From contig NC_020802.1 of assembly GCF_000153405.2 (NCBI RefSeq), forward strand, positions 205,883 to 269,882: a DNA stretch of 64,000 bases, written 5' to 3'. The notes under the pieces are model-generated. The model saw only the letters and a program-made list of their open reading frames with translations, searched no databases and had not been told where the DNA came from. This DNA is from Psychromonas sp. CNPT3 (GTDB taxonomy: Bacteria > Pseudomonadota > Gammaproteobacteria > Enterobacterales > Psychromonadaceae). Position numbers and translations under genes: made by a program. How positions within the stretch are numbered: position 1 is the first letter of the stretch; each line of letters starts with the position of its first letter. Shown in pieces: positions 37,176 through 47,639 of this stretch.

Positions 37176-38258
37176 TTACTGATTAGAATTAAGGGCGGGT
37201 AATAAAATATCGACGCGCCGATTTAGGTGGCGATGTTCACGACTATCATTTCCAATAATGGGGTCGCTTTCGCCTTTATAAACTTCTGTGATTTGTGAGG
37301 CTTGTACGCCACGATCTAAGAGTGTTTTTTTGATGCTTTGTACGCGCTGTTTAGAAAGTTGTAAGTTAAACGTCTCTTTTCCCGTGTTATCGGTATAACC
37401 CGTTAAAACGACGGTTGCTTTTTTATAGGTGGTGAGGCGTGTTATTGCTATATCTAGATCGTGTTCTAAAAGTAGATCTGTTTGTGCAAAATCAAATAAA
37501 ATACGACTTTGTATTGTCTCTAAGTACACAATTTCGAGCGGAGCCGGTTTGCTTAAAATACGTTTTTCGTGCTTAAATTGATAACTAATACCGAGGCTAC
37601 TCAAATGCGCATTTGCCCCACCAATTTCAGCGCTACCTATATTTGCAAAATATTGATATTCTAAACGAGCCTGCCATTGCTTCGATATTTGATAACTCAG
37701 CCCAAGGCCTATTGTTGGGGAAAGGCCATAATCTTTTTGAGTGAGTGGTCCACCTTCACTTTTTGCTTGCCAGTTAAAAACACCTGCTTTAGCAAATGCG
37801 TTGAAATCGTTACTCAAGGGATATAAAGCTAATGCGGATATTTCAATGCCTTGCATTGAGCCTGTAAAGTTTTTTTCTGCCTCATTAATAGGATAAATCG
37901 CATCTACTTTTCCTAAGTTTAAATAAGCGGCCTCTAAGGCGAAGTATTTATTAAATTGATAGCCGGCATAAAAACCACCTGCAATATCCGTTGCATCACA
38001 ATCGATAGCCCAAGACTGACAAGCGTTTTGATAATGGTTTACTGATAACTTCGCGCCGACATAGGCAAAAGCATGTTGCTGTAGGGCGCTCAAGTTTTCA
38101 TTATCTTTTTTTTGTATTGCATTCGCACTCATTGAGATGCACAAACTAAATAACAACACCATCAGGAGAATAAAAGGTTTTGTGAGCAGAGGATGAAAAG
38201 CAAGGAGATACATTTTCTTTAGATTTAAATGCTCATGTGATTTTATTATAGATATCAA
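37176..38258 (-). CDS. OmpA-family outer-membrane protein
   Basis: 360 aa as drawn from a TTG with AGGA eight bases upstream; the in-frame ATG at 38211-38213 (MYLLAF) is an alternative that gives a more normal signal peptide ending SANA. An eight-stranded OmpA-like barrel (YVGAKLSVNHYQ to LGISYQFKH) is followed by a C-terminal OmpA/MotB peptidoglycan-binding domain (residues about 245-355: LTGYTDNTGKETFNLQLSKQRVQSIKK, with the RHLNRRVDI end). It likely ties the outer membrane to peptidoglycan. First gene of a two-gene unit with the Big_2 lipoprotein. Confidence 0.88.
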   Translation of the reverse strand: MISIIKSHEHLNLKKMYLLAFHPLLTKPFILLMVLLFSLCISMSANAIQKKDNENLSALQQHAFAYVGAKLSVNHYQNACQSWAIDCDATDIAGGFYAGYQFNKYFALEAAYLNLGKVDAIYPINEAEKNFTGSMQGIEISALALYPLSNDFNAFAKAGVFNWQAKSEGGPLTQKDYGLSPTIGLGLSYQISKQWQARLEYQYFANIGSAEIGGANAHLSSLGISYQFKHEKRILSKPAPLEIVYLETIQSRILFDFAQTDLLLEHDLDIAITRLTTYKKATVVLTGYTDNTGKETFNLQLSKQRVQSIKKTLLDRGVQASQITEVYKGESDPIIGNDSREHRHLNRRVDILLPALNSNQ

Positions 38259-38627
38259 TGTGATAATCCTTCATAGTTTTATTTTTGTAATGGTCGTCTG
38301 TTTTTATGCTTAGCACTGATCAGTTGTTGATCGTATTTATCATTGAATTGTAATCTACATGCTAAAGCCATGTAAAGATAAGTTGTATTTTATGTTGGTT
38401 TTTATAGATTAGTCTGTGTTTTTTGTTTGATATAAAATATCCGCAATATATTTTAAAAGTGAGAGAGGGACTGCACTGATCGGGATTATATTTATGTTTT
38501 ATTTATAAAGAGGAGGGGTGGTGTGGTATACGCTGAGTAAATTCGTCGATCAGCGTTATTGAAACGTTGATAGGGTTTATTATATGCACTGCCATGTTTA
38601 TTCATGGCGGTGCAATAATGATTGTTA
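38259..38627. other. Intergenic region with hairpins
   Basis: No gene seen. Near the rsuA end are two inverted repeats: ACGCTGA/TCAGCGT (38530-38536 and 38550-38556) and the strong hairpin at 38585-38614. The part nearest the OmpA gene is A/T-rich and should contain its promoter, but no clear -35/-10 pair could be chosen. Confidence 0.5.
38585..38614. terminator. 12-bp hairpin after rsuA sharing the GGCGGTGCA core
   Basis: TGCACTGCCATG (38585-38596) pairs with CATGGCGGTGCA (38603-38614) apart from one T-G position; loop TTTATT. It lies 13 bp past the rsuA stop. No T-tract follows on the minus strand. The 9-base core is shared with the palindrome at 34335-34374. Confidence 0.55.
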
Positions 38628-39320
38628 TTATTTGATACTACTGACTTCTTTGTCGGTTAAATAACGCCATTCACCCAGCGCCAACGTATTATCTAATTCA
38701 ATATCACCAATTTTTTCGCGATGTAGCTCAATAACAACATTACCAATCGCACCAAACATGCGTTTTACTTGATGGTACTTACCTTCGGAAATACTTAAGA
38801 TCACTTCAGTAGAAGACAAAATATTAAGCTCTGCAGGTAGACAAGGTTGATTTTCACTTTTAAGTTGGATGCCGGCTTTAAAAAGTGCGACTGCATCTTC
38901 ACAAATAGGCGCGTCTAATCCAACGCGGTAGCGTTTAATGCACTTATTACGAGGACTGGTAATTTTATGTGACCATTTGCCATCATCTGTTATCAAGGTA
39001 AGACCTGTTGTGTCTGCATCTAAGCGTCCTGCAATAAATAGCAGTTCTTTTTTATCAACATCAACTAAGTTAAATAAACTCGGTAATTGTTCATCTACGT
39101 TAGAGCAGATAAAGTTTTCCGGTTTATTGAGCATCATATAACGAGGACCGCGGATCGCAATGGTTTTACCATCGAAAACGATCACAGCATCTTTACGTGG
39201 TTTAAAAGCACAGCTTCGGATGATTTTATCATCGCAAGTAATGCGGCCTTGGCTAATGACTTTTTTAGCTTGGCTACGGGTGAGTGTGGTTGACTCACAA
39301 ATGGTTTTATCTAAGCGCAT
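38628..39320 (-). CDS. rsuA: 16S rRNA pseudouridine(516) synthase RsuA
   Basis: 230 aa, closely similar to E. coli RsuA from the first residues (MRLDK). An N-terminal S4-like RNA-binding domain precedes the synthase domain with the catalytic Asp101 in GRLDADTTGL. GPRYMMLNKP, WSHKITSPR and ISEGKYHQVKRMF are also present. It isomerises U516 of 16S rRNA during small-subunit assembly. The start overlaps the end of tmcA by 10 bp, so the two RNA-modification genes form an operon. Confidence 0.95.
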   Translation of the reverse strand: MRLDKTICESTTLTRSQAKKVISQGRITCDDKIIRSCAFKPRKDAVIVFDGKTIAIRGPRYMMLNKPENFICSNVDEQLPSLFNLVDVDKKELLFIAGRLDADTTGLTLITDDGKWSHKITSPRNKCIKRYRVGLDAPICEDAVALFKAGIQLKSENQPCLPAELNILSSTEVILSISEGKYHQVKRMFGAIGNVVIELHREKIGDIELDNTLALGEWRYLTDKEVSSIK

Positions 39321-41290
39321 GATATTTCTTCTATTAATTGTTTAATGGTGGTGCGTAAAATAAGCTGAGCTTGCGTTTTTCCTTGCAGGTGGCAATGCAA
39401 ACAAATATCGGCCCAATTTCTATTTTGTAGAATTTTTTGTATTGTAATCTTTTGTTGGTTTTTATCCAGTACACTTAATGAGTTGTTGAAAATAAGTTCA
39501 ACTAAACTTTTCTCTACAAACTCATAAGGTAGGTCGCCATTAATATAACTGTGCAGTCGCTCAAAATCTTGTGCCTCTGTGAATTTATTCTTATGTCCTT
39601 CTATTAATAGGATCATCAATAAAAAGGGATCAAGTTGCTGTAGATGCCGACTTATTTGCATGGCGAGTTGCTGTTGAAATTGTAGTTCAATAATGCAATG
39701 CAATGCTTTTGCGCGCGCTGATAGGGCTTGATTGACAATAAACGAATGCGTTGCACTACTTTTATCTAGGGTTATGCCAATACGTAAAGTGCGAAAGCCT
39801 AAGCGTTGCCAAAAGGGCAGTAATTGCTGGGTTGCCCCAAAGGCTGCGCAGAGGTGATCCATGTTTTCTTGTATTGCCCAGTCTTTTATTTTTTGAACAA
39901 AGACATGTCCTAAACCTTGGCCTTGTAACGTCGGATGAATAGCAATGCGCTGAATACGTGCATAGCGATGCGTGGCAGCAAAGCGCTGTGCACAGTGGAA
40001 CGTTAACGACTGCGCAATTAAATGCCCTTTAATACGCCGTTTCCCTAAATAAATCTGTGTACACAAAGCAGAGTCTAATGCGCCTTCATGGTTAATAATG
40101 CTAACCCCTAAAACTTGCTCATGTTGGCAGAGTAGAAAAATCGACAATTGAGGGTCGTTAAGAAGTTGTTCTAAATCGGAAGGCTTAGTTTGATAGTGAG
40201 CGTTAACCAGAAGGGCGAAGAGCGTATTTAATAAAGGCGGATCGCAAAGTAGCTGTTGCGCACTCATTTGTATCAATTGTAGTGTTTGCTGTTTGTTATA
40301 ACGGGGATCTGGCGTATTACTCTTGGTTAAACATAATGAATTTAAAGTAAAGGCTTCAAGGGGATCAAAGTTATCCCAGCGTATCGGCTGCTCTAAGCGT
40401 AACGCGCGCCATTGCGGTGCAATGTTAGTGAGTTCTTTTTGAAAGCGTAATGCAAAGCCCCGGCCGGAGCCTTCATAACCATCTAATGTGGTGGCAAATA
40501 CTAAACGAGAGTAATGAATGCTGATTTGCATTAATAAAGGCACAGGTATAGCGGCTGCTTCATCAACTATCAGTAAATCACAAGAGGGCAGTTGCGCAAT
40601 AAGGGCATCAGGGGCGATAAAAGAGATCCCCGCACTTTGAGCGCAGTGACGAAAGAGCGTTGCGCTGGCTTTTTTATTGGGCGCGCAAATCAGTATGTTT
40701 TTATAACCCATCGCAATTAATTGTGCGCTTGCAATCCCTAAGGCTGCTGATTTTCCTCGGCCTCTGTCGGCGCTTAAAACTAACGGTCTACGCCGCCGAC
40801 CTGTAACGGTTTTAATAATGGCGTCGATAGCGAGTTGTTGCTGCTCTAAGTGTAAGTCCTTTTTATGCGCATCTTGAATTTCGATGCTTGGCACTTGCAG
40901 GGCGCCTTCTTGGAAAGCTGGGAAGGAATAATGTTGGAGCTGCATATCTATATATTGATAGAAGTGATCGTTTTTATCTATCTGCGCGGGGCCTAATAAT
41001 AAGAGTATACCGCCACCGCGCAGCGTACCACTGCTGGCCGCAAACAAATTAGCATCAAAGCGTTGGTGTGCATTAATGATAAGCACCGAGGTTTCTTGGC
41101 CTAGGATCTGAGCATATTGTTGTGTTGGTATTGCACTGGGCGCATCACCTAACCAAAAATAAGGCGCGTGTATTTCCGCTATAATGCGTTGCGCTTCCTT
41201 ATAACACCAAGAGAGAGATCCCTGTAAACGAATTAATTGGCGATGATTATTAATATGATTGATATGCACCTGTGATCCTATATTGAACAT
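39311..41290 (-). CDS. tmcA: tRNA(Met) cytidine acetyltransferase TmcA
   Basis: 659 aa. An N-terminal domain with a helicase-like ATPase (Walker A SADRGRGKSAALG near 170; DEAA box, LLIVDEAAAIPVPLL) is followed by a GNAT domain (IAIHPTLQGQGLGHVFV near 440) and a C-terminal tail. It makes N4-acetylcytidine at the wobble base C34 of elongator tRNA-Met using acetyl-CoA and ATP. First gene of the tmcA-rsuA operon, transcribed away from the S10 operon. Confidence 0.95.
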   Translation of the reverse strand: MFNIGSQVHINHINNHRQLIRLQGSLSWCYKEAQRIIAEIHAPYFWLGDAPSAIPTQQYAQILGQETSVLIINAHQRFDANLFAASSGTLRGGGILLLLGPAQIDKNDHFYQYIDMQLQHYSFPAFQEGALQVPSIEIQDAHKKDLHLEQQQLAIDAIIKTVTGRRRRPLVLSADRGRGKSAALGIASAQLIAMGYKNILICAPNKKASATLFRHCAQSAGISFIAPDALIAQLPSCDLLIVDEAAAIPVPLLMQISIHYSRLVFATTLDGYEGSGRGFALRFQKELTNIAPQWRALRLEQPIRWDNFDPLEAFTLNSLCLTKSNTPDPRYNKQQTLQLIQMSAQQLLCDPPLLNTLFALLVNAHYQTKPSDLEQLLNDPQLSIFLLCQHEQVLGVSIINHEGALDSALCTQIYLGKRRIKGHLIAQSLTFHCAQRFAATHRYARIQRIAIHPTLQGQGLGHVFVQKIKDWAIQENMDHLCAAFGATQQLLPFWQRLGFRTLRIGITLDKSSATHSFIVNQALSARAKALHCIIELQFQQQLAMQISRHLQQLDPFLLMILLIEGHKNKFTEAQDFERLHSYINGDLPYEFVEKSLVELIFNNSLSVLDKNQQKITIQKILQNRNWADICLHCHLQGKTQAQLILRTTIKQLIEEISCA

Positions 41291-41318
41291 TCGAAGATCC
41301 TAGTCTAGCAGATGATCT

Positions 41319-41589
41319 ATACCCATGTTACCTCAAGATGCTTTATCAGGTGAGAGCTCAGATAGCAATTCAAGGCGCCACCCTTGTTAATGGTTATTCC
41401 CTTTTCATTGCTTGCAACGCACAAGTGTTATTCGAGCTAGCGCCCCGAAGAGCAAGCCAACTTGAACTTATCGTAGACGTTGATATGTTGTTATAAAATA
41501 TCAATATTGAATAATACTGTTTCGATTTTATGCCGAGAAGCTAAGCCAATCTGGCTTGCTGATTTTGCATCTTGAAGTATCAAGGGTAT
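41319..41589. repeat. Long (271-bp) ERIC/IRU-like element
   Basis: Imperfect 23-bp terminal inverted repeats at 41319-41341 (ATACCCATGTTACCTCAAGA...) and 41567-41589 (ending AAGTATCAAGGGTAT), about 19 of 23 matching when inverted. An internal inverted repeat AGCAAGCCA (41451-41459) / TGGCTTGCT (41552-41560) is also present. ATGAT(C) flanks both sides (41312 and 41592), a possible target duplication. The ends resemble ERIC terminal repeats. No coding capacity. It fills the gap between tmcA and the S10 promoter. Confidence 0.72.
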
Positions 41590-41635
41590 GCATGATCCTT
41601 TTGTTTGTTTATTGTGCAACACAGTTAATAAAAGC

Positions 41636-41663
41636 TTGCTTTATGTGCGCTGTACTGTATTAT
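41636..41663 (+). promoter_or_regulatory. S10 operon promoter
   Basis: TTGCTT (41636-41641), 16-bp spacer, TATTAT (41658-41663), giving a start near 41670, just before the first leader hairpin. It lies 47 bp after the right end of the ERIC-like element. Confidence 0.65.
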
Positions 41664-41670
41664 GCCTTCA

Positions 41671-42160
<490 letters not shown>

Positions 42161-42174
42161 AAGGAGTTACAACA

Positions 42175-42813
42175 ATGACAATCGGTCTAGTAGGTCGTAA
42201 AATTGGTATGACTCGCATCTTCACTGAAGATGGTGTTTCTATCCCAGTTACAGTTCTTGAATGTACACCTAACCGAGTTACTCAAGTGAAAACACTTGAT
42301 ACTGATGGCTACCAAGCTATCCAAGTAACAACTGGCGCTAAGAAAGCTAGTCGTGTAACTAAACCAGAAGCTGGACACTTTGCGAAAGCAGGTGTTGAAG
42401 CGGGTCGTGGTCTTTGGGAATTTCGTCTTGAAGAAAACGAAGGTACAGATATCAAAGTTGGCGCTGAGCTAAGTGTTGAGCTTTTCAATGATATTACGAA
42501 AGTAGATGTAACAGGTCAGTCAAAAGGTAAAGGTTTCCAAGGCGGTATTAAGCGTTGGAACTTCTCTATGCAAGACGCAACTCACGGTAACTCACTATCA
42601 CATCGTTCTAATGGTTCGATTGGTATGTGTCAAACACCTGGTCGTGTTTTCAAGGGCAAAAAAATGTCTGGTCACATGGGTGCTGAGCGTGTAACAACTC
42701 AGAACCTTGAAGTTGTTCGTGTTGACGTTAAACGTAACTTACTGCTCGTTAAAGGCGCAGTACCTGGTGCGAAAAACGGTAACGTGTTCATTAAACCTGC
42801 TGTTAAAGCATAA
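42175..42813 (+). CDS. rplC: 50S ribosomal protein L3
   Basis: 212 aa, full length. [14 protein letters not shown] at the start, [17 protein letters not shown] in the extended loop, and [13 protein letters not shown] containing the Gln methylated by PrmB in relatives. An early-assembling 50S protein near the peptidyl-transferase centre. 14 bp after rpsJ with an AAGGAG site. Confidence 0.99.
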   Translation: MTIGLVGRKIGMTRIFTEDGVSIPVTVLECTPNRVTQVKTLDTDGYQAIQVTTGAKKASRVTKPEAGHFAKAGVEAGRGLWEFRLEENEGTDIKVGAELSVELFNDITKVDVTGQSKGKGFQGGIKRWNFSMQDATHGNSLSHRSNGSIGMCQTPGRVFKGKKMSGHMGAERVTTQNLEVVRVDVKRNLLLVKGAVPGAKNGNVFIKPAVKA

Positions 42814-42827
42814 CCAAGGATTTAGTA

Positions 42828-43433
42828 ATGGAATTGGTATTGAAAGATGCACAAAGTGCACTTGAAGTTTCTGACGCTACCTTTGGACGTGAATTCAACG
42901 AAGCCCTAGTTCATCAGGTAGTCGTTGCTTATGCAGCTGGTGCTCGTCAAGGTACTCGTGCTCAGAAAAATCGTTCTGATGTTAGCGGTGGCGGTAAGAA
43001 GCCATGGCGTCAAAAAGGAACGGGCCGAGCTCGTGCCGGTACAATCCGTAGCCCTATTTGGGTTGGTGGTGGTGTTACTTTTGCTGCGCGTCCTCAGGAC
43101 CACAGCCAAAAAGTTAACCGTAAAATGTACCGCGGTGCAGTGAGAAGCATTCTGTCTGAACTTGTTCGTCAGGATCGTCTAATCGTTGTAGAGAACTTTA
43201 CTGTTTCAGCTCCGAAAACCAAAGAGCTTAAAGCGAAACTTAAAGAAATGGATCTGAAAGACGTTCTGATTATTACTGAAGAATTAGATGAGAATCTATT
43301 CTTAGCTGCACGTAACCTCTACAAAGTAGATGTTCGTGATGTTCAAGGTATTGATCCAGTAAGTCTTATCGCATTTGATAAAGTTGTGGTAACTGCTAGC
43401 GCAGTTAAAAAGATTGAGGAGAGCTTAGCATGA
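42828..43433 (+). CDS. rplD: 50S ribosomal protein L4
   Basis: 201 aa. The conserved loop [19 protein letters not shown] lines the exit tunnel. L4 is also the likely repressor of this operon through the S10 leader. The stop overlaps the rplW start by 4 bp (ATGA). Confidence 0.99.
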   Translation: MELVLKDAQSALEVSDATFGREFNEALVHQVVVAYAAGARQGTRAQKNRSDVSGGGKKPWRQKGTGRARAGTIRSPIWVGGGVTFAARPQDHSQKVNRKMYRGAVRSILSELVRQDRLIVVENFTVSAPKTKELKAKLKEMDLKDVLIITEELDENLFLAARNLYKVDVRDVQGIDPVSLIAFDKVVVTASAVKKIEESLA

Positions 43434-43729
43434 TTAGTGAAGCACGCTTATTACAAGTGATCCTAGCACCGCATATCTCTGAAAAGGGAACTTTATCTGC
43501 TGAGAATCACAACACTGTTGTATTCAAAGTTGCAGGTAATGCAACTAAAGCAGAAATCAAAGCAGCAGTTCACAAACTATTTGAAGTTGAAGTGACTGGT
43601 GTTCGCACACTAAACGTGAAGGGTAAAACCAAGCGTACAGGTCAACGTATTGGTCGCCGCAGCGACTGGAAAAAAGCATACGTTACACTTGTTGAAGGTG
43701 CAGACATCGATTTCGCTGGCGCTGAGTAG
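43430..43729 (+). CDS. rplW: 50S ribosomal protein L23
   Basis: 99 aa, normal length. Begins [19 protein letters not shown]; the conserved [12 protein letters not shown] end is present. Sits at the tunnel exit, where it contacts trigger factor and SRP. Start overlaps rplD. Confidence 0.99.
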   Translation: MISEARLLQVILAPHISEKGTLSAENHNTVVFKVAGNATKAEIKAAVHKLFEVEVTGVRTLNVKGKTKRTGQRIGRRSDWKKAYVTLVEGADIDFAGAE

Positions 43730-43740
43730 AGGAATTATAA

Positions 43741-44568
43741 ATGGCTATTGTAAAATGTAAACCTACCTCGCCAGGTCGTCGCCACTTAGTTAAAGTGGTA
43801 AATCACGAACTGCACAAAGGTAAGCCATACGCTCCACTTTTAGAAGCAAAATCTAAATCTGGTGGTCGTAATAATGGTGGTCGTATTACGGTTCGTCATA
43901 TTGGTGGTGGTCATAAACAACACTATCGCCTTGTTGACTTTAAACGTAATAAAGACGGTATCCCAGCAAAAGTAGAGCGTTTGGAATATGATCCAAACCG
44001 TAGTGCAAACATCGCACTCGTTCTTTATGCTGATGGTGAACGTCGCTATATACTAGCGCCTAAAGGCCTAGTTGCTGGTGATATGATCCAATCTGGTGAA
44101 GATGCAGCGATCAAAGTGGGTAACACTTTGCCAATGCGTAATATTCCAGTAGGTACAACAGTACATGCTGTAGAGATGAAACCTGCTAAAGGTGCACAAA
44201 TTGCACGTTCAGCTGGTGCTTACAGCCAAATTGTAGCTCGTGATGGTGCATATGTAACTCTACGTTTACGTAGTGGTGAAATGCGTAAAATCCTTTCTGA
44301 GTGTCGTGCAACAATCGGTGAAGTTGGTAATGCAGAACATATGCTACGCCAATTAGGTAAAGCTGGTGCTACGCGTTGGCGTGGTATTCGTCCTACCGTT
44401 CGTGGTGTTGTAATGAACCCAGTAGATCACCCACATGGTGGTGGTGAAGGTAAAACATCGGGTGGTCGTCATCCTGTGTCTCCTTGGGGTGTCCCAACGA
44501 AAGGCTACAAAACTCGTAAGAACAAGAGTACTGATCAGTACATTGTTCGTCGTCGTAATAAGAAATAA
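43741..44568 (+). CDS. rplB: 50S ribosomal protein L2
   Basis: 275 aa, including the conserved C-terminal [18 protein letters not shown] segment with the His important for peptidyl transferase, and the [19 protein letters not shown] start region. Strongly conserved along its length. Confidence 0.99.
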   Translation: MAIVKCKPTSPGRRHLVKVVNHELHKGKPYAPLLEAKSKSGGRNNGGRITVRHIGGGHKQHYRLVDFKRNKDGIPAKVERLEYDPNRSANIALVLYADGERRYILAPKGLVAGDMIQSGEDAAIKVGNTLPMRNIPVGTTVHAVEMKPAKGAQIARSAGAYSQIVARDGAYVTLRLRSGEMRKILSECRATIGEVGNAEHMLRQLGKAGATRWRGIRPTVRGVVMNPVDHPHGGGEGKTSGGRHPVSPWGVPTKGYKTRKNKSTDQYIVRRRNKK

Positions 44569-44582
44569 GCAGAGGTATCGCC

Positions 44583-44858
44583 ATGCCACGTTCTCTCAAG
44601 AAGGGTCCATTCATTGACCTACACTTGCTGAAGAAGGTAGAGAAAGCGATGGAAAGCGGAGAGAAAAAACCAATTAAGACTTGGTCTCGCCGTTCAATGA
44701 TCATTCCAGATATGATTGGTCTAACCATCGCTGTCCATAACGGGCGTCAACACGTGCCAGTATTTGTAACCGACGAAATGGTCGGCCAGAAACTGGGTGA
44801 ATTTGCACCAACTCGTACTTTCCGTGGCCATGTCGCGGATAAGAAAGCGAAGAAATAG
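44583..44858 (+). CDS. rpsS: 30S ribosomal protein S19
   Basis: 91 aa. [12 protein letters not shown] start and [16 protein letters not shown] are diagnostic. Head protein of the 30S subunit that contacts S13 and the tRNA. Preceded by an AGAGGT site, 14 bp after rplB. Confidence 0.99.
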   Translation: MPRSLKKGPFIDLHLLKKVEKAMESGEKKPIKTWSRRSMIIPDMIGLTIAVHNGRQHVPVFVTDEMVGQKLGEFAPTRTFRGHVADKKAKK

Positions 44859-44866
44859 AGGTTATT

Positions 44867-45202
44867 ATGGAAGCTTTAGCTAAACATTTATACGCTCGTT
44901 CTTCTGCTCAGAAAGCACGATTGGTAGCGGATCAAGTACGTGGTCTTACAGTAGAAAAAGCACTTGAACTTTTAGCATACAGCCCTAAGAAAGCTGCTGT
45001 GTTAATCAAGAAAGTAGTTGATTCTGCTATCGCAAACGCTGAGCATAATGAAGGCGCTGATGTTGATGAACTAGTTATCACAAAAATTTGTGTTGACGAA
45101 GGTCCAACAATGAAGCGTATTATGCCTCGTGCGAAAGGCCGTGCCGATCGTATTATGAAGCGTTCTTGCCACATCACAGTAGTGGTATCAGACAGGGGTT
45201 AA
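44867..45202 (+). CDS. rplV: 50S ribosomal protein L22
   Basis: 111 aa, one more than E. coli. The tunnel-lining beta hairpin with [18 protein letters not shown] is intact. Starts eight bases after rpsS. Confidence 0.99.
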   Translation: MEALAKHLYARSSAQKARLVADQVRGLTVEKALELLAYSPKKAAVLIKKVVDSAIANAEHNEGADVDELVITKICVDEGPTMKRIMPRAKGRADRIMKRSCHITVVVSDRG

Positions 45203-45205
45203 GCA

Positions 45206-45895
45206 ATGGGACAGAAAGTTCATCCTAACGGTATTCGCCTAGGTATCACTAAAGCATTTAGCTCTACTTGGTATGCTGGCAAAAAAGAATTTGCAGATAA
45301 TCTATTTAGTGATCATCTAATTCGTAAATTCTTAACAGAGAAACTGAAAAATGCTTCTTTGTCTAAAGTAACAATTGAACGTCCTGCTAAAAGTGTTCGT
45401 GTGACTATTCACACTGCACGTCCAGGCGTTGTAATTGGTAAAAAAGGCGAAGATGTTGAGAAGCTACGCACAGCTATTGCTAAAATGGCCGGCGTTCCAG
45501 CTCAAATCAATATTTCAGAAGTTCGTAAACCTGAACTTGACGCAAAACTAGTTGCAGATTCAATCTCATCTCAGTTAGAGCGTCGTGTAATGTTCCGTCG
45601 TGCGATGAAGCGCGCGGTTCAAAATGCTATGCGTCTTGGCGCTAAAGGCATTAAAGTTCAAGTTAGTGGTCGTTTAGGTGGTGCAGAAATCGCACGCGCT
45701 GAATGGTATCGTGAAGGTCGTGTACCTCTACATACTCTTCGTGCTGATATCGATTACTCAACGTCTGAAGCGTTAACAGTTTACGGTATCATCGGTGTTA
45801 AAGTTTGGATATTTAAAGGTGAAGTTCTAGGTGGTTTACCACTACAACAAGAACAGCAACCATCTAAACCAAAACGCAAAGGTCGCGGTAAGTAG
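45206..45895 (+). CDS. rpsC: 30S ribosomal protein S3
   Basis: 229 aa. [14 protein letters not shown] start, KH-type RNA-binding motif ([15 protein letters not shown]), and the C-terminal [21 protein letters not shown]. Part of the mRNA entry helicase region. Three bases after rplV, so probably coupled. Confidence 0.99.
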   Translation: MGQKVHPNGIRLGITKAFSSTWYAGKKEFADNLFSDHLIRKFLTEKLKNASLSKVTIERPAKSVRVTIHTARPGVVIGKKGEDVEKLRTAIAKMAGVPAQINISEVRKPELDAKLVADSISSQLERRVMFRRAMKRAVQNAMRLGAKGIKVQVSGRLGGAEIARAEWYREGRVPLHTLRADIDYSTSEALTVYGIIGVKVWIFKGEVLGGLPLQQEQQPSKPKRKGRGK

Positions 45896-45907
45896 GAGTA
45901 ATATCTA

Positions 45908-46318
45908 ATGATGCAACCAAAACGTATGAAGTTCCGTAAAATGATGAAAGGTCGCAACCGCGGTCTTTCTAAAGGTACGGAAGTAAGCTTTGGCGAGTTC
46001 GGACTGAAGGCTACTGGTCGCGGTCGTATTACTGCTCGTCAAATTGAAGCTGCGCGTCGTGCAATGACACGTCACGTGAAGCGTCAAGGAAAAATCTGGA
46101 TCCGTGTGTTTCCTGATAAACCGATTACTCAGAAGCCTCTTGAAGTGCGTCAGGGTAAAGGTAAAGGTAACGTGGAATATTGGGTTGCTCAAACTCAACC
46201 AGGTAAAGTTCTGTATGAAATGGCGGGTGTACCAGAAGCTCTAGCGCGTGAAGCATTTGCTTTAGCTGCTTCTAAATTGCCATTATCTACAACTTTTGTA
46301 ACTCGTAAGGTGATGTAA
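45908..46318 (+). CDS. rplP: 50S ribosomal protein L16
   Basis: 136 aa. Begins with the usual MxQPKRxKFRKMxKGRNRG and contains [15 protein letters not shown]. Needed for A-site tRNA placement. Its stop overlaps the rpmC ATG by one base. Confidence 0.99.
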   Translation: MMQPKRMKFRKMMKGRNRGLSKGTEVSFGEFGLKATGRGRITARQIEAARRAMTRHVKRQGKIWIRVFPDKPITQKPLEVRQGKGKGNVEYWVAQTQPGKVLYEMAGVPEALAREAFALAASKLPLSTTFVTRKVM

Positions 46319-46509
46319 TGAAAGCTAACGAACTTAAAGATAAAAGTGTTGAAGAGCTTGAAGCTGAGCTTTTAAACTTATTACGTGAGCAATTTAACTT
46401 ACGTATTCAGTTGAGCACTGGTCAGTTAGAAAAACCACACGCAGTTAAAAATTTGCGTCGTGACATTGCCCGTGTTAAAACTGTACTAACTCAGAAGGCA
46501 GGTGCGTAA
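46318..46509 (+). CDS. rpmC: 50S ribosomal protein L29
   Basis: 63 aa, two-helix protein near the tunnel exit. Pattern [27 protein letters not shown] and [13 protein letters not shown]. Overlaps both neighbours by a single base. Confidence 0.98.
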   Translation: MKANELKDKSVEELEAELLNLLREQFNLRIQLSTGQLEKPHAVKNLRRDIARVKTVLTQKAGA

Positions 46510-46760
46510 TGAGCGAATGTAATACTCGTACTCTTCAAGGCAAAGTAATCAGTGCTAAGATGGATAAATCTATCGTTGTAGCTATCGAACGTAAAGTGAA
46601 GCATCCGTTATACGGAAAATTCATGAAGCGTACGACTAAGATACATGCACATGATGAAACAAACCAATGTAGTGAAGGCGATCTCGTTAAAATTAGCGAA
46701 TGTCGTCCTTTATCTAAGACTAAGTCTTGGACATTGGCTGAAATCGTAACTAAAGCGTAA
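46509..46760 (+). CDS. rpsQ: 30S ribosomal protein S17
   Basis: 83 aa OB-fold protein. [18 protein letters not shown] and the [15 protein letters not shown] loop are diagnostic. Last gene of the S10 operon, followed by a terminator, as in E. coli. Confidence 0.99.
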   Translation: MSECNTRTLQGKVISAKMDKSIVVAIERKVKHPLYGKFMKRTTKIHAHDETNQCSEGDLVKISECRPLSKTKSWTLAEIVTKA

Positions 46761-46798
46761 TTTATTTGTAATAAATTACTCAATAGTTACATATGTAT

Positions 46799-46828
46799 AA
46801 ACGGCGCTCATGAGGGTGCCGTTTTTTT
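46799..46828 (+). terminator. S10 operon terminator
   Basis: AACGGC (46800-46805) pairs with GCCGTT (46818-46823); the stem can extend to a short G/C part around the loop TCATGA, followed by seven T. A clear intrinsic terminator 39 bp past rpsQ. Confidence 0.9.
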
Positions 46829-46829
46829 A

Positions 46830-46934
46830 AACTATCTTTCTAAGAAAAGTGATGGTATGATGCCGTTCCCTTATTTTAAGGGGTAAACCACTCTTAGTTA
46901 GAGAGTATCAATTGTAAAATAGCGGAGCACTGTA
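46830..46934 (+). promoter_or_regulatory. spc operon promoter and leader
   Basis: A likely -10 is TATGAT (46856-46861); no good -35 can be assigned. The leader holds small hairpins (CCCTT/AAGGG and CTCT/AGAG types) before the rplN site GCGGAG. A promoter is expected here because the S10 terminator lies just upstream. Confidence 0.5.
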
Positions 46935-47303
46935 ATGATCCAGATGCAAAGTGTGCTTGACGTAGCCGATAATTCCGGCGCTCGACGCGTAATGTGTATT
47001 AAGGTCCTTGGTGGCTCGCATCGCCGTTATGCAGCAATCGGTGACATCATCAAAGTATCTGTGAAGGAAGCAATTCCTCGCGGTAAAGTAAAAAAAGGTG
47101 ATGTTCACACTGCTGTGGTAGTGCGTACCAGAAAAGGTGTACGTCGTCCCGATGGTTCTGTAATTCGTTTTGATCGCAACGCTGCGGTCATGCTGAATGC
47201 AAACAACCAGCCTATCGGTACACGTATCTTTGGCCCTGTAACTCGTGAACTTCGTAATGATAATTTTATGAAGATTGTTTCACTGGCGCCAGAAGTACTG
47301 TAA
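46935..47303 (+). CDS. rplN: 50S ribosomal protein L14
   Basis: 122 aa. [17 protein letters not shown] start and the [18 protein letters not shown] segment are diagnostic. Lies at the subunit interface. First gene of the spc operon. Confidence 0.99.
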   Translation: MIQMQSVLDVADNSGARRVMCIKVLGGSHRRYAAIGDIIKVSVKEAIPRGKVKKGDVHTAVVVRTRKGVRRPDGSVIRFDRNAAVMLNANNQPIGTRIFGPVTRELRNDNFMKIVSLAPEVL

Positions 47304-47312
47304 GGAATCGAA

Positions 47313-47627
47313 ATGGCAGCAAAATTAAAGCGTGACGATGAAGTAATTGTAATAGCCGGTAAAGACAAAGGTAAAACTGGGAAAATTTCTACAGTTTTAG
47401 CGAACGGTAAAATAATTATTGAAGGTGTGAACACTGTTAAGAAACATCAAAAGCCAAACCCGCAAGCGGGCGTAACTGGTGGTATTATTACTCAGGAAGC
47501 ACCAATCGAAGTATCAAATGTTGCGATCCTTAACCCAGCAACGGGTAAAGGGGATCGTGTTGGATTTAGAATTGAGAACGAACAAAAAGTCCGTTTTTTC
47601 AAGTCTAATAATGAACTTGTGAAGTAA
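47313..47627 (+). CDS. rplX: 50S ribosomal protein L24
   Basis: 104 aa with the N-terminal KOW motif ([18 protein letters not shown]) and [12 protein letters not shown]. Assembly initiator of the 50S subunit. Ten bases after rplN. Confidence 0.99.
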   Translation: MAAKLKRDDEVIVIAGKDKGKTGKISTVLANGKIIIEGVNTVKKHQKPNPQAGVTGGIITQEAPIEVSNVAILNPATGKGDRVGFRIENEQKVRFFKSNNELVK

Positions 47628-47639
47628 CTGGAGTTTACG

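Noticed and set aside
44353-44728. Overlapping minus-strand frames across rplB and rpsS
   Set aside because: Shadows of highly biased ribosomal-protein codon use on the other strand.
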